21,049 nucleotides of DNA, taken from the IMG/VR virus record IMGVR_UViG_3300023084_000163, positions 1-21,049 of that record; one strand, 5' to 3'. This DNA is from a virus. The notes below the pieces were generated by a model. That model did not search any database. It had not been told where the DNA came from and worked only from the letters and a program-made list of their open reading frames with translations. Made by a program: the position numbers and the translations under genes. Shown here piece by piece: positions 8,110-18,100 of the stretch; positions within the stretch are counted from its first letter, which is position 1, and every line of letters starts with the position of its first letter.

Positions 8110-9023
8110 GAAGTTGCTCCTTCAAAACTCTGTCTGATAAAATCAATTTGTCTATCAAATGCACGTTTATTCATAAGATGTAAATTATCTCCACTGTACT
8201 TCATAAGTATGTTTTTCCATGGTTCTTGTCTATTGTGTTTTAAAAATATAACGTCATCTAAATTGTTAAACTTAACAATGTCATCTTTTTGATCCATGTT
8301 CAATAAAGGTGTACCTAAAAAGTCATGTACAAAATCGTCGTTGTTTAATCCATTGAACAAGTGTGCAGCGATACTTACACAAAAGTCTGTTCTAAACAGT
8401 GCTGGTGGGAATTGATACAACAAACTGTAGTATTCCCAATTGTCTTTTACATGTGCCCATATATCAAAGAACAATTTACTAAGAGGACTTTGATCAAAAT
8501 AAACCACTGTACTCCACCAATGATTGATTCCACTGGTGTTCAGTGTTACTTCACTTTGATAAGGTATTTCGCCACCCAAGTATTCTGCATATCTATGCAA
8601 TCCAACTTCGAAATCACTATCAAACACATAGTCATAAAAATCATTCATAACTAAGAAATCTGTATCGATCAATAGTGTGCGTTCAAACGGTGTGTTATTA
8701 AATACTCGGTGTTTATTAGTGTTTGTAAACTTTGCATTAAAATCAGTCCACGGACTATCGTGATGATTTCGTATGTTTCTATCTGCTTCACTACCTGGAT
8801 CGTCGATAACAACATAATCAAATACAGCATCAACATTTTTTTCGCCAATGCTTTGTTTCATCCATCCATACGAACCATCGTCAGTTATTAAAGCTACTTG
8901 ATTGTTTTTCATATTTCGTTTAACAAACTGAGCACATACATAAGCAAACTTTACATAATCCAACTGTTCGTTGTTGTAGGCAAACATACATATACCATTG
9001 CCTTTTTTAAGTGTCTTTGCCAT
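8106..9023 (-). CDS. GT8-like glycosyltransferase (first of two)
   Basis: A 305-residue protein. The segment TPFERTLLIDTDF (residues 111-123) has the D-x-D motif at Asp120-Thr121-Asp122. The N-terminal GICMFAYNNEQLDYVKFA reads as the first beta strand and helix of a GT-A fold, and the late NLHLMNKRA segment holds a His where GT8-like proteins place a metal ligand. Predicted role is sugar transfer from a nucleotide-sugar donor; donor and acceptor are unknown. The start ATG is in a TAATG overlap with the preceding 115-residue gene, with only a weak GGA-type ribosome site, so it is probably translated by coupling. It shares the TPFERT segment with the next gene but is well diverged elsewhere, suggesting an old duplication and different acceptors. 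Confidence 0.8.
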   Translation of the reverse strand: MAKTLKKGNGICMFAYNNEQLDYVKFAYVCAQFVKRNMKNNQVALITDDGSYGWMKQSIGEKNVDAVFDYVVIDDPGSEADRNIRNHHDSPWTDFNAKFTNTNKHRVFNNTPFERTLLIDTDFLVMNDFYDYVFDSDFEVGLHRYAEYLGGEIPYQSEVTLNTSGINHWWSTVVYFDQSPLSKLFFDIWAHVKDNWEYYSLLYQFPPALFRTDFCVSIAAHLFNGLNNDDFVHDFLGTPLLNMDQKDDIVKFNNLDDVIFLKHNRQEPWKNILMKYSGDNLHLMNKRAFDRQIDFIRQSFEGATS

Positions 9024-9370
9024 TACCAGTCCATTAAACTTTTAATATTTCTTGCTTTTTTAATTTTATCCAACTGAACTTTGTATTCATTAGCTGCTTC
9101 TGTATAAGAACTCAACAGTGTATCTAACAAATCATTCAAATCTTCAATTTCAATGGGGTTTTCTTTAGTATCTAAAATAATACTAGATTCTTTACCACTG
9201 TCTACTAATGCCTTAACAAAAGAAATAGTTTGTGGATTTGCGTGGAATACTCCGCTTTTATAGTGTATTGTGGTTAGTACTGACATACGTTGTCGTACTG
9301 TTCTCTTCTGGTTACTCAAAGTAATTCGATAGTTTGCGAATTCTAGAGCACGTTCGAGTCTCTCATCCAT
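9023..9370 (-). CDS. Conserved small protein at the head of the modification cassette
   Basis: A 115-residue protein, charged and helical-looking. It has a middle beta segment (GVFHANPQTISFVKALVDSG, residues 40-59), an acidic stretch with the NPIEIEDL motif, and a Lys-rich C-terminal helix ending in LMDW. I recall small proteins of this type from marine T4-like phages, always without known function. It could be a virion or assembly factor rather than part of the cassette. It is the first gene after the 59-base gap, has a clear GGAG ribosome site 8 bases before the ATG, and follows a late-promoter-like element and a sigma-70-like promoter. No enzyme motif or membrane segment is visible. Confidence 0.8.
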   Translation of the reverse strand: MDERLERALEFANYRITLSNQKRTVRQRMSVLTTIHYKSGVFHANPQTISFVKALVDSGKESSIILDTKENPIEIEDLNDLLDTLLSSYTEAANEYKVQLDKIKKARNIKSLMDW

Positions 9371-9396
9371 ACGAGTTTCTCCTATAATTATATGCT

Positions 9397-9426
9397 ACTA
9401 TAACTTATTTATGTAGGGTTTGTCAA
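9397..9426 (-). promoter_or_regulatory. Sigma-70-like promoter
   Basis: On the minus strand a perfect -35 box TTGACA (9426-9421) is followed after 18 bases by TATAGT (9402-9397), five of six matches to TATAAT. It lies just upstream of the 115-residue gene, with transcription expected to start around 9388-9390. It overlaps the late-promoter-like octamer, so one or both may be used at different times. Read by eye. Confidence 0.5.
9406..9413 (-). promoter_or_regulatory. T4-type late promoter-like element
   Basis: Minus-strand octamer CATAAATA, one mismatch from the T4 late consensus TATAAATA. It is in the only sizeable gap between the virion genes and the 9.4-kb modification cassette, about 35 bases before the 115-residue gene's ATG. 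In T4, late promoters are read by RNA polymerase with gp55, gp33 and the sliding clamp. I found no other octamer of this kind by eye downstream in the cassette, so this may serve the whole run. Confidence 0.5.
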
Positions 9427-9429
9427 CGA

Positions 9430-10611
9430 TTAAAAATCGTTTGGACTTGTTAAATTATCGAGAATTGTTAACACAGGATCTGGACTAACATCAAATGTTG
9501 CTCCGCCTTGTGTGATTACATCTGGCATCAAATAGCTGCATGATGCAGCAATGCTACCGTCGATAAAATTGTAGTGTTGACTATCATCAAGTATAAACTT
9601 CAGATGCACATCAGCACCGTTGTTAGCATACTTTCCATAAATTCTAAACTTCAATTGCTGATAGCTGCTATAAATGCTGTATGCACTAGCATATACACTG
9701 TTGCTGTATGTACCGCCTATTATAGCAGGATCTGCCCATTGATACCAAGTGCCCGGACCTTGTATGTATCCGTATGCTGTACCGTATCCGTATCCATATC
9801 CATATCCATATGATCCTACTTGTCTACTCAGTGTAACACCACTACTAGTAAACAACAAACCTTCATCTGGCGTTCCGGCATCACTACCATCGCCAAAATA
9901 TTCTGTTAGATCGTAGAAACCTTTACCTTCACTAGTGCCAAGTGTAATTGAATTACTCTGAAAGAAGTTATCCCATGTCATGTTTAGCACACCCATTTCA
10001 TTGATAACATCTGCCCAGTTGTAATATCCAGCAGTTGAACCGTTAGTCATCTCTAACGCAAGGCGTACTTGTCCACCGCCGTTAAAGAAATATCTCGCAT
10101 CGTTATAACTGTTCCAACTCCACACATGTTCGCCTATTAGTCTGTTATCCCAAAGTGCGCTTCTAGTATATGGTCCGCCACTAGTTGGTGTCGCAGGCAA
10201 TGCACTAGCATCAGCTGGATCAACTGTAGCGTGATTATTGTTTACAAGTATTGTGTTTGTAAATTTGTTTTCAATTAAATTTAAATCTTCTGCACGTATC
10301 GGTGTTTGTGCTGTTACGTCTGTTCTATTAACAGGTGTTGCAAATACCAATACACTGTCAGTTACATCAATGTGATTAATACTTACATTTGTACGTTCTA
10401 CTAGGTCTTGTAATCTTTCCGCAGTAATTAGTGTGCCAGGACTTAAATTATCAGTGACATTGATTGCACCCCACCCGTACTTGTGAGTGTCTTTTCTATT
10501 AACATCCGTCACAGCCGCAGAAGGATATTTGTCACCGAAGACTAAATTTACATCTTCCGCTACTGTGTTATAATGTGTGGCTTCTGCTAACTGGCCCACG
10601 TTCTGCGGCAT
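9430..10611 (-). CDS. Virion structural protein with Gly-Tyr repeat
   Basis: A 393-residue protein with no catalytic motif. It has a T/N/V-rich N-terminal half with repeated short strand motifs (ITAERLQDLVER and IRAEDLNLIENK, two helix-like copies) and a Gly/Ser/Tyr-rich C-terminal half. It includes SYGYGYGYGYGT at about 266-277, a low-complexity run encoded by a hexanucleotide repeat. The composition, length and position after a fibre-like gene suggest a tail-fibre or baseplate-associated structural protein of a marine T4-like phage. Its ATG overlaps the preceding gene's stop (TAATG) and is preceded by AGGAG at 7 bases. The gene ends at the promoter gap. The exact virion location is unknown. 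Confidence 0.7.
   Translation of the reverse strand: MPQNVGQLAEATHYNTVAEDVNLVFGDKYPSAAVTDVNRKDTHKYGWGAINVTDNLSPGTLITAERLQDLVERTNVSINHIDVTDSVLVFATPVNRTDVTAQTPIRAEDLNLIENKFTNTILVNNNHATVDPADASALPATPTSGGPYTRSALWDNRLIGEHVWSWNSYNDARYFFNGGGQVRLALEMTNGSTAGYYNWADVINEMGVLNMTWDNFFQSNSITLGTSEGKGFYDLTEYFGDGSDAGTPDEGLLFTSSGVTLSRQVGSYGYGYGYGYGTAYGYIQGPGTWYQWADPAIIGGTYSNSVYASAYSIYSSYQQLKFRIYGKYANNGADVHLKFILDDSQHYNFIDGSIAASCSYLMPDVITQGGATFDVSPDPVLTILDNLTSPNDF
9783..9812 (-). repeat. In-frame hexanucleotide repeat (Gly-Tyr)
   Basis: Five tandem 6-base units of the form C(A/G)TAT(C/G) on the plus strand, coding on the minus strand for alternating Tyr-Gly in the 393-residue structural protein. The units are in frame, so gain or loss of one would change protein length by two residues without a frameshift. 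A degenerate partial copy lies just left (about 9765-9775). Confidence 0.75.
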
Positions 10612-11528
10612 TACTTCGCTCCTACTACTACTTCAATTATACCTTGATCATCGGTATCTTTTGATTCAAGAGCTCTACCAATTATCTTTCTGTAATCATC
10701 TAATTCTGAGGGATCAGCTCGTCTAGCTGTTCCTGCATATGCACTAGAAACTAGTCTATCCCCTTTTGTAATTTGTCCTACAACTTTGCAAGGAACACGC
10801 CCTGCTAGTGCTACAAATGGATGTGTAGCATCAGTACCTGCGCCTGCATTCATTTCAAAACCTGGTGCTGTACTAACAATACCAAATACATCTGGATCTC
10901 CTGTTTGTAGAGTTTGTGTAATTTCATGTGTGCCGCCTAAGCGCACAACTGTACCTGCTTCGTATGCTTCATCAGCTTCGTAACGTTCTGCAAGGTCAGC
11001 ATATTCAGCACTAGTAGCAGTACCTCTAAATTTGTAATCAGTTGTGGTATTCATATTGATGCCTGCTTGAATAGTTGGAAACTGAGTACTTAGAGCTGTA
11101 ACACCATCTTCTAAAAATTCTGTTGGTGCTGGTATCCAGGCTGTTGTGTCATCTACAATAATACTAACAATGTTATCATCCACAATAGTTTCAATTGTCC
11201 AGTGATATACTCCAAGTGTATCTAATCTTTGTCTATACTCGATACGTGTAGTTCCAGCTGGCGCACCAATTGGATACCATTGCCCATTATCATAAAGCAT
11301 TAAACGACTTGTACTTGTGTCGTACCAAAGTTGTCCTTCAGTTGGATTGTTTGGTGCTGTGCCGTCAGCAAAATTTTCTAACAGTGACAGCAGGTTTTCG
11401 TTTAGGATTTCACCAAATCTTGTGTAGTTTTTACCTATCAGAGAAAGACTAGTACTAGTATCTACTGTACCATCATTTACTACTATTGGTGATTTTCCTG
11501 GATCATTATAATCTATTGTATATGGCAT
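10611..11528 (-). CDS. Tail-fibre-like virion protein with peptidase-G2-like C-terminus
   Basis: A 305-residue protein. The N-terminal 80 residues (TIDYNDPGKSPIVV, then SLIGKNYTRFGEILNENLLS, then GQLWYDTSTSRLMLY) match the conserved beginning of fibre-associated proteins of marine T4-like phages. The second half starts with AEYADLAERYEADEAYEAG near residues 173-191, followed by Gly-rich strands (LGGTHEIT, GIVSTAPGFEMNAG, VGQITKGDRLVSS). This resembles the peptidase-G2/IMC-like self-processing trimer domain of phage fibres. Role inferred: assembly or trimeric tip part of a fibre. The ATG is preceded by a TAGGA site at 7 bases and sits 12 bases after the previous stop. Its stop overlaps the next gene's ATG (TAATG). 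Confidence 0.72.
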   Translation of the reverse strand: MPYTIDYNDPGKSPIVVNDGTVDTSTSLSLIGKNYTRFGEILNENLLSLLENFADGTAPNNPTEGQLWYDTSTSRLMLYDNGQWYPIGAPAGTTRIEYRQRLDTLGVYHWTIETIVDDNIVSIIVDDTTAWIPAPTEFLEDGVTALSTQFPTIQAGINMNTTTDYKFRGTATSAEYADLAERYEADEAYEAGTVVRLGGTHEITQTLQTGDPDVFGIVSTAPGFEMNAGAGTDATHPFVALAGRVPCKVVGQITKGDRLVSSAYAGTARRADPSELDDYRKIIGRALESKDTDDQGIIEVVVGAK

Positions 11529-11540
11529 CTTATTTTCCTA

Positions 11541-12140
11541 TTATAAGTCCGAGAACGAACTTCTTATCCTTAGTGTGTATACTACTTGAATTTTTCTGTT
11601 TGCGCTTTTTTGCACTGGGTGAAAAATCACATGAGTCAACAAATCGTTGTTGGCTGTATAGAGAGCTAGTTCATCAAAGACGTATGTGTCATCCATGTTA
11701 GTTGCAGTGTCTGTTAAATCTTGACCTGCTGGAATACTATAGTCTAGTGTACACGTAGTTGTAACATCGCTATAGTTACTTGGGCTAGAATGACTAGCTA
11801 AAACTTGGTTGTCACTAGAAGCTGTAATAGCATCGTCTACTACTTGAGTGTGTGTTTCGTTATAAAGTGCTCCACTTGCACTGTTAGTGTTGGTTGCTTT
11901 GTATGTGACTGCGCCTAAGCCGTCAATACTAGTTCCGCCGTTGCCAAAACGCATAGTACTAATTTCGTAAGTACCGGTACTGCCACTGCTATTGGCTAAC
12001 AAATTAGCAATAGCAATGCTCATGTTTTCAAAGTTCACAGCATTACGTCTGCGAACCAGCACCTCACCTGAATCAGGATCCCAAATTTTGATATGCCCTT
12101 CAATTTCAACTAGTGGTGTTTCAATTTTGTTTAAACTCAT
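11541..12140 (-). CDS. Small virion structural protein (199 residues)
   Basis: I place the start at the ATG at 12140-12138 and not at the longer upstream ATG at 12233. The longer frame would begin inside the giant gene and precede the late promoter, whereas translation from 12140 gives MSLNKIETPLVEIEGHIKIW, the expected start for this kind of phage protein. A GAG-type ribosome site lies a few bases upstream. Conserved-looking segments are IKIWDPDSGEVLV with RRNAVNFENM near the N-terminus, a Gly/Ser/Thr-rich middle, and LTHVIFHPVQKSANRKIQVVYTLRI at the C-terminus. These recall small conserved structural proteins next to large fibre genes in marine T4-like phages. Exact role unknown. It is the first gene after the late promoter. 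Confidence 0.72.
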   Translation of the reverse strand: MSLNKIETPLVEIEGHIKIWDPDSGEVLVRRRNAVNFENMSIAIANLLANSSGSTGTYEISTMRFGNGGTSIDGLGAVTYKATNTNSASGALYNETHTQVVDDAITASSDNQVLASHSSPSNYSDVTTTCTLDYSIPAGQDLTDTATNMDDTYVFDELALYTANNDLLTHVIFHPVQKSANRKIQVVYTLRIRSSFSDL

Positions 12141-12159
12141 AGCTCTTTTCCATTTGTAG

Positions 12160-12167
12160 TATTTATA
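12160..12167 (-). promoter_or_regulatory. T4-type late promoter (perfect octamer)
   Basis: Minus-strand TATAAATA at 12167-12160 matches the T4 late promoter consensus exactly. It overlaps the stop codon (TAA at 12165-12163) of the giant gene and lies 19 bases before the ATG of the 199-residue gene, leaving a short leader with a GAG-type ribosome site. This is a good reason to choose that start. Confidence 0.7.
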
Positions 12168-15100
12168 TCGATCCTTGCCCTGCATTTCTAATGAAAGCAT
12201 GTTCTGGGGTAATCCCCCCAGCTGGATCAGCAAGGCTTACACCACTATCATTGTAAGCCAGTCTTAAATTATCTTCGTAGTGTGCAAATCTGTCTAATGT
12301 TGGAATACGACTGTTAGCTTCTGCTACTACACTACCTGAATCATGGTCTTGTGCAGGTGTTCCTAGTGTTCCTCTTTGTACAAACAACAAATTATCAGAA
12401 TCTTTAGCATTGTATTCGATACGTTCACTTCCTATCCATGCTACACCATAATCAGCAAAGTTTGCTAAGTTAACTGCATCAACTGGAACAGTTGTATCTG
12501 TTGCTAGAATATTCGCAGTAGTGGTAGTTTTCTTATTGTCTTCAATTACTGTGCTTCTTTGAATATTCTGTGGCATATACATATTAATTCTAAATGATCT
12601 CGTGTTTGGATTTTCGATTAAGCTAACGTTGTTAGTCTGTACAAGAATACTAATATTTTCTGTATAGTCAACTGGATAAAGCTCGTCACCCCAGCCTTCT
12701 TCATGGGGTTGATCAAAATTATTACCATTATATATGTATTCTATATCATTGTCAATAGTTGTGAATTCCATACTATCAGTATTGCCAACGCCTAGGCTTA
12801 TCGAACTGAAGTCTCCACCTAGCAATACTATATCACCTTCCCATTCTCTAAAGCTATGATCATTGTATCGCATTTCGATATATGTATTGCGTTCTGTTTC
12901 TTCTACTTCTATTAAATTAGCTTCAGTATGATCTACACTTCTAACACTGGTGTGTAATTTTGTATGGAAAGGTTTAATATCGCTGAAGAAATCTTCTACA
13001 GGCGTAATGTCATAACTTTCATACGTATCTCTGTTCAATAGCATAGGATGACTTACTTTTAATTTAACGTAAGTAGTTTTGAATGCAAAGTCATCTGTTG
13101 TATTTTGTACCACTGCTTGATGTAAACAACTGAACCAAAGTTTATTGTATTTGTACAGTAGATCTCCTACAAATACTTTTGTTCTCAACAAGTCAAACAG
13201 TTTACTGATAATATTGCTGCTTCCTGTGTCCCAAGGCATAATATCAAAGCCTGTTGCATCAAAGCCGTGTCCAAACTTGCTTTGATTCCACATTTCTTCA
13301 CTTAGTTTTACAGTTGCTTTGGCTTTCCAAACCAATGTTGGCGTTCCATTTTCGTAGTAGTACATTTCTGGTCTGTTGATACCGTCGCTGTGTACTATGT
13401 TTCTTACATACACATAAGTTCCGTCAGGTTCGCTTTGTATCTCTAGCAATTCTGTCATGTCGTTCAGTGTTTTATCAGCTACAGTTCCTTTTTGATAAGT
13501 TGGAACACTCCAGTCTACCCAACTCCAATATGGCTTCATACTATAAGTTACTGTGCCTTCTACGAAAGTATAGTTAAACACACTATCCCAATTGATAACT
13601 TCATTGACTACAGCAATATCTGCTAGCAGTCTGTTCACTGTGTCAACCCAGTTTTGTCTTGCTTGTTCTAGATCTCTATACAAACTCTGTCTTGGTCTTA
13701 CTAAATGACCGTATCTGTTGTATGGATGTAAATCTAAATCCGGAACCATTTGTCCTCTCCACACATCAATGTCATCTTGTTGTGTTTCGGGAGGCAATGT
13801 GTAGTTGTAAATTTTACTCCAATAGCTTTGTGCAGTGTCAAGGCTTGGTTGATTGCCTTGATTGTTACTTGTCAAACTAATGTAATAATCTGCGCCTTCT
13901 TGTACAACTGCATCTTTACTGTAAGCAGTAACGGTTGCCCAAGTAGTGTAACTATATCTTTGTCTATAGTTGTCAAATCCAGCTAGACTATCACGCATCT
14001 TAATGTGCATGTATTCTGGAATAACATCATCCGGATCGTTTTCAGAAATCAATGTCCATTCGTTAAGAGGATTACTGTTGCTTTCGTATATACGATTTAT
14101 TTGAACCACACTGTCTGTAGTAATGTATTTGTTTACGTTACCTAACAACAACAAATCCTTACCACTGGCAGCTGCCCAACTTACATCAAACGCAGTTGGA
14201 TCTTCAATTAACACAGCCAGTTGTTTGGTGTTGTAAACACGTTGCCCAGCAAAAGATTCTTTGTTCTTAACCCAGAAGTAGTAGTATGTTTCTGTGCGTT
14301 TAGTACTGTTGTTGTAATAAGTTTCTTCGCACCAGCTGTAGAATGCTTCTCCATCGATCAATTCGTAATACACTTCGCCAGAAGCAGCTACACCGTCAAC
14401 TATTGTTTTACTGTTGATTGCTTCTTGCCATTGTTCAGGCAGTACTGGACTGCGAGTCCATTCATAAACATCAATACTACTACCATCAAACAATCTTCCC
14501 CAGTTGTTTTGCTGATAGTCATCACTGCCTTGTTCGTAGTCTAGCCAAATACTGGTGTTGAGATTCCACCAACGCTTGCCAACTTGTGCAGCACCCCAGG
14601 CATGAGTAGTAGTTGATTCTCCGTCTATGGTGTTGTAATTGTAAGTTGCAACGTCAGCAGTAACAATGAAATCTATTTCATCTTTGATAATTCCTAGTAC
14701 AACACCTTTAGCAGGATCCCATGTTTCCAATTGAGCAATAGTGCTTTTGCGTTTTGCATCATAAACTTTAATATTTTCTATCAATCTAGTTTTAGCTTGT
14801 CTAATGCCATTGCGTTTCAGAACCCATTGTCCTCCGGTGTGTCCTGTTGCATCATTCCAAGTACCTGACCAATAGTAAACTCCAGGAACTCCAGTACCGT
14901 CATTATCAACAAATGCGTATATTGGTGAGTGTGTCTGGTTTTGCCTAATTCCTGAAAAGTTGTAATAGTACATGCCAGTATCAGAATCTTGAAGAGTTGC
15001 TGCGTTGAGCAATGCACTGTAACTTGGGAATCTAACATTTCTCATAGGATAAATGTTTCCTGTACCGCCTTCTTGCTCAATAAATTCATCAATATAAATG

Positions 15101-18100
15101 TGAGATGAGTCTGTGTCTACAACTTTGTGAATACCGTCTATATTAGGAACAGTGGTACTTCCTCTGATAAACACATAATCTCCAACTTGAAGATTGTGTG
15201 CTTGTATATCACCGTCTTGTCTTGCAATAGTAATCTGCGCATTGTCAGTTGATGTAATACCTGCACATGCATTGGTAATGTGCATGCCAAAGTCCATGGT
15301 TTGGAAAACAGCATACCCTTGGTTAAAATTATTTTGTTCACTGTTGTCTGCTACCCAAATACTAAAGATGTTAGGATCATTATCCATTTTGATAAAGCTA
15401 GGATTGCCTTGTGCATCTACCAGTGCATCAAACACGTTTCTAATAGTTGTTTGTGTAGCACTGTATGTTTGAGCAGTTAAACCAACAGTACTATTAGCTG
15501 TTCCTGCACCAATTACCATTGTTGGCTGTGTGCTGGTCAACTGCAATTTGTTATTACTGTTGTTGGCTGTTACACCAGTAATACCAGCAGCGTTGATTTG
15601 TGTAATAATATCTGTAATAGTTAGTACCACAGCTACTTGACTGGTTGTTGTACCAGCAAGTGTGATACCTGTTGTTAAACCTATTGTACTGTTTGCAGTA
15701 CCTGTTCCTACATACAATTGATCTAAATTACAGTTAATTTGTAATAGTGTTGTGTTTAAAGCATTGACTTGCGCAGTAATACCAGTAATACCAGCAGCGT
15801 TGATTTGATTAACAACTTCAACAATAGTCAAGTTTGGTGTAGTAATTGTGCTTTGTGGATTACTGTTGATAGTTTCAGTTGTTGCTCCAAAGCCAACATC
15901 ACTGTTGTTTACCGCAGCACTGATTGTTAAACTAAACGGATTGCTAGGCGTTGTAGTTGTTTTAGTAATCTTTAGTCTATTAGCATCTGCACTAGCTGTG
16001 ATGTTTGGTATACCAGCACTTGTAATTTTGTTAACGATATCAGTAAGGGTATACTGTTGGAATGTAGTGCCGCTTTGTGTTGCAACAATAGTGTTGATAG
16101 TAAACGGAATACCAGGATTGTTAACAAGCCAATTTTTAATATCTGTTATAAACGTTCCGTTAGCCAAGCTGCTTTGCGCACTTGAAATTTGTGCAGGTGT
16201 AATTGTTTGTGTTCCAGCAATAACTTGTGCAGCATCAAAATTAGTTCCCAATATGTTATTGATAATAGTAACATCATTTGTGATGACACCTTCTAACTGT
16301 GCAGCATAACTTGGACTTGTATTGTATTCAGTTAGCAGTACACTTATTTCTAATCCACTGTCACTGTTGCTAAAGTAGTTGTTTAAGAAAGATACCCATT
16401 GTGCGCTTGTTTGTACACCTAAGAATCCAAGTCTCAAACTTTCCCAGGCAGCAATTCTATTAACTGCTTCTGCACTTATGTTAGCAGTGTTTTGTATCCA
16501 ACTAGCATTAAACGCATTTTCAAATGCTGCTTGGGCTGTGATATTTTGAGTAGTTCCCACAGTATCATTGAATACCACTGTAGTGCCATCAATTGTGAGT
16601 TCAGCACTGTTACTACCTTGTATGGTTGGATTAACCACAGTACCAATTTTATCAATGTCAGGATATGTAATAGTTGTGACAACATTATCAAATGTAACGG
16701 TTTGAGCTGAACTTTGACTTTCGCCTAGTATCAGTGTTGTTCCGTGTGCCACTACATTTGTACTAGCGATATCGTTTGTAGCAACCAAATTGATCACATT
16801 CAAGTTTGTTGATGTTGATGTTTTGGTTAAATTAACTGTAGTACCGTCAATAATAATTGTTTCACCTGAACTTGGCACTGTCGGTAGTGTAACTGTTCCT
16901 GTTACAACAATAGGATCATTAGGTCTAGTAAGTCCTGTTGTTCCATCAGGATCTAACATAGCCCATGCACGACCTTTGTGTAGAACTTTATCATTGTACT
17001 TGTAGGCTGTTCTATTGTCCCAATTAGTGATGTTTTGCCATTCTCCAGCAAAGTTATAATCTTCTTTAGCTGGCTCTGGGAAAACAAACAGATCCTGTCT
17101 GTTGATAACTCTATAATCAGTTTCGCTAGTTAGCGGTAGTCCTGCTGTAATAAAGTCATCTGCAAACTCTTTTTCTTCGTCAATATTGAGCAGTGTACTA
17201 GAATATGTTTTAGGATTTCTAGTATCAAACACATCTACTGTGCTGCCCGTTACTAGTAAATTACTGTTGCTGTCAATGTCTACAGTGATATCAGTTAAAA
17301 CATCGTTTACTTCTTCTTCGTGGAATCTAACAAGTTGTGGACTTGTAATTAACAAATCTTTAGTCAACTCAAATTCAACTGTGTCTCTACTGCGAATATC
17401 ACCGTAGTCTGCTGTTCTAACAGCCCATTGTTCGTAAAGTTCCGCTGTACTAGAAGCACCAAACAGTTGGTTATTTCTCATAAAGGCTTCTAGTGCAAAA
17501 CGTGTGCCTCTGTATTTTTTAGTGCCTTTAACAAATTCAAAAGCAGTATCGTCGTCTAGTTTAAGATCAGTTGCCCAGTCTGGTTTATTGTACCCGCTGT
17601 TAAATCTTGCAACATTTACAATGCTTTGATTGCCCAATGCATTTGCAGATCCGTAATATTGATCCAGTTCTCTAGCTGTAGTGTCAAAGTTTTGTACAAT
17701 TGTATTGTCTGTAATCAAGTATCCTGGAGAATATAATTTACCATTCCAATCTTTTGTTCTACTACCTTTCCACTTGATTCTTGTGTGTAGTTGTCCCAAC
17801 TCTGGTTTGTAAATTACATCGTCAAAGTTTGTGCTGTTATCAAAAACAACAGCATGCTCGATTTCAACTTTGTACAATCTTAGTCCGTACAAGCTGTCTT
17901 CACTGTCAGTGATTTGTACACTGGTTTTAGGATTATCTGTGTTCATTAATTCTCTGTTGATAAGAACACGATTAGGAAGTATTTGTTTTCCGTTGGCTCC
18001 GACAATGTTATAAACTCCATCATAACGATTGTTCAGTGTATCGTAATAACCTCTGTCACCGTCTGCAATTTCAATTTTTTGTGTATCTGGCATCAGTGTA

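Noticed and set aside
9426-9440. Perfect 6-bp inverted repeat with 3-base loop at the end of the 393-residue gene, as a transcription terminator
   Set aside because: The stem is short and AT-rich and is not followed by a run of T on the minus strand (the bases after it are TGACAAACCC). It is better explained as chance overlap of the stop codon and the -35 box.
12141-12233. Upstream extension of the 199-residue protein to an ATG at 12233 (230 residues)
   Set aside because: The extension lies inside the end of the giant gene in another frame, precedes the late promoter, and has a composition unlike the rest of the protein.
15194-15480. Plus-strand frames with Cys/Val-rich translations in the giant gene region
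   Set aside because: Arise from complementary codon use of a real gene; several overlapping shadows occur and none has a start signal.
15440-16060. CRISPR-like array suggested by repeated AGCAGCGTTGATTTG blocks
   Set aside because: There are only two perfect copies, they are in frame and encode a protein repeat, with no regular short spacers.
15848-16309. Plus-strand open frame of about 150 codons opposite the repeat region
   Set aside because: It is a mirror of the Thr/Asn/Ala-rich codons of the giant gene, giving a Val/Leu-rich hydrophobic sequence with no ribosome site and no promoter.
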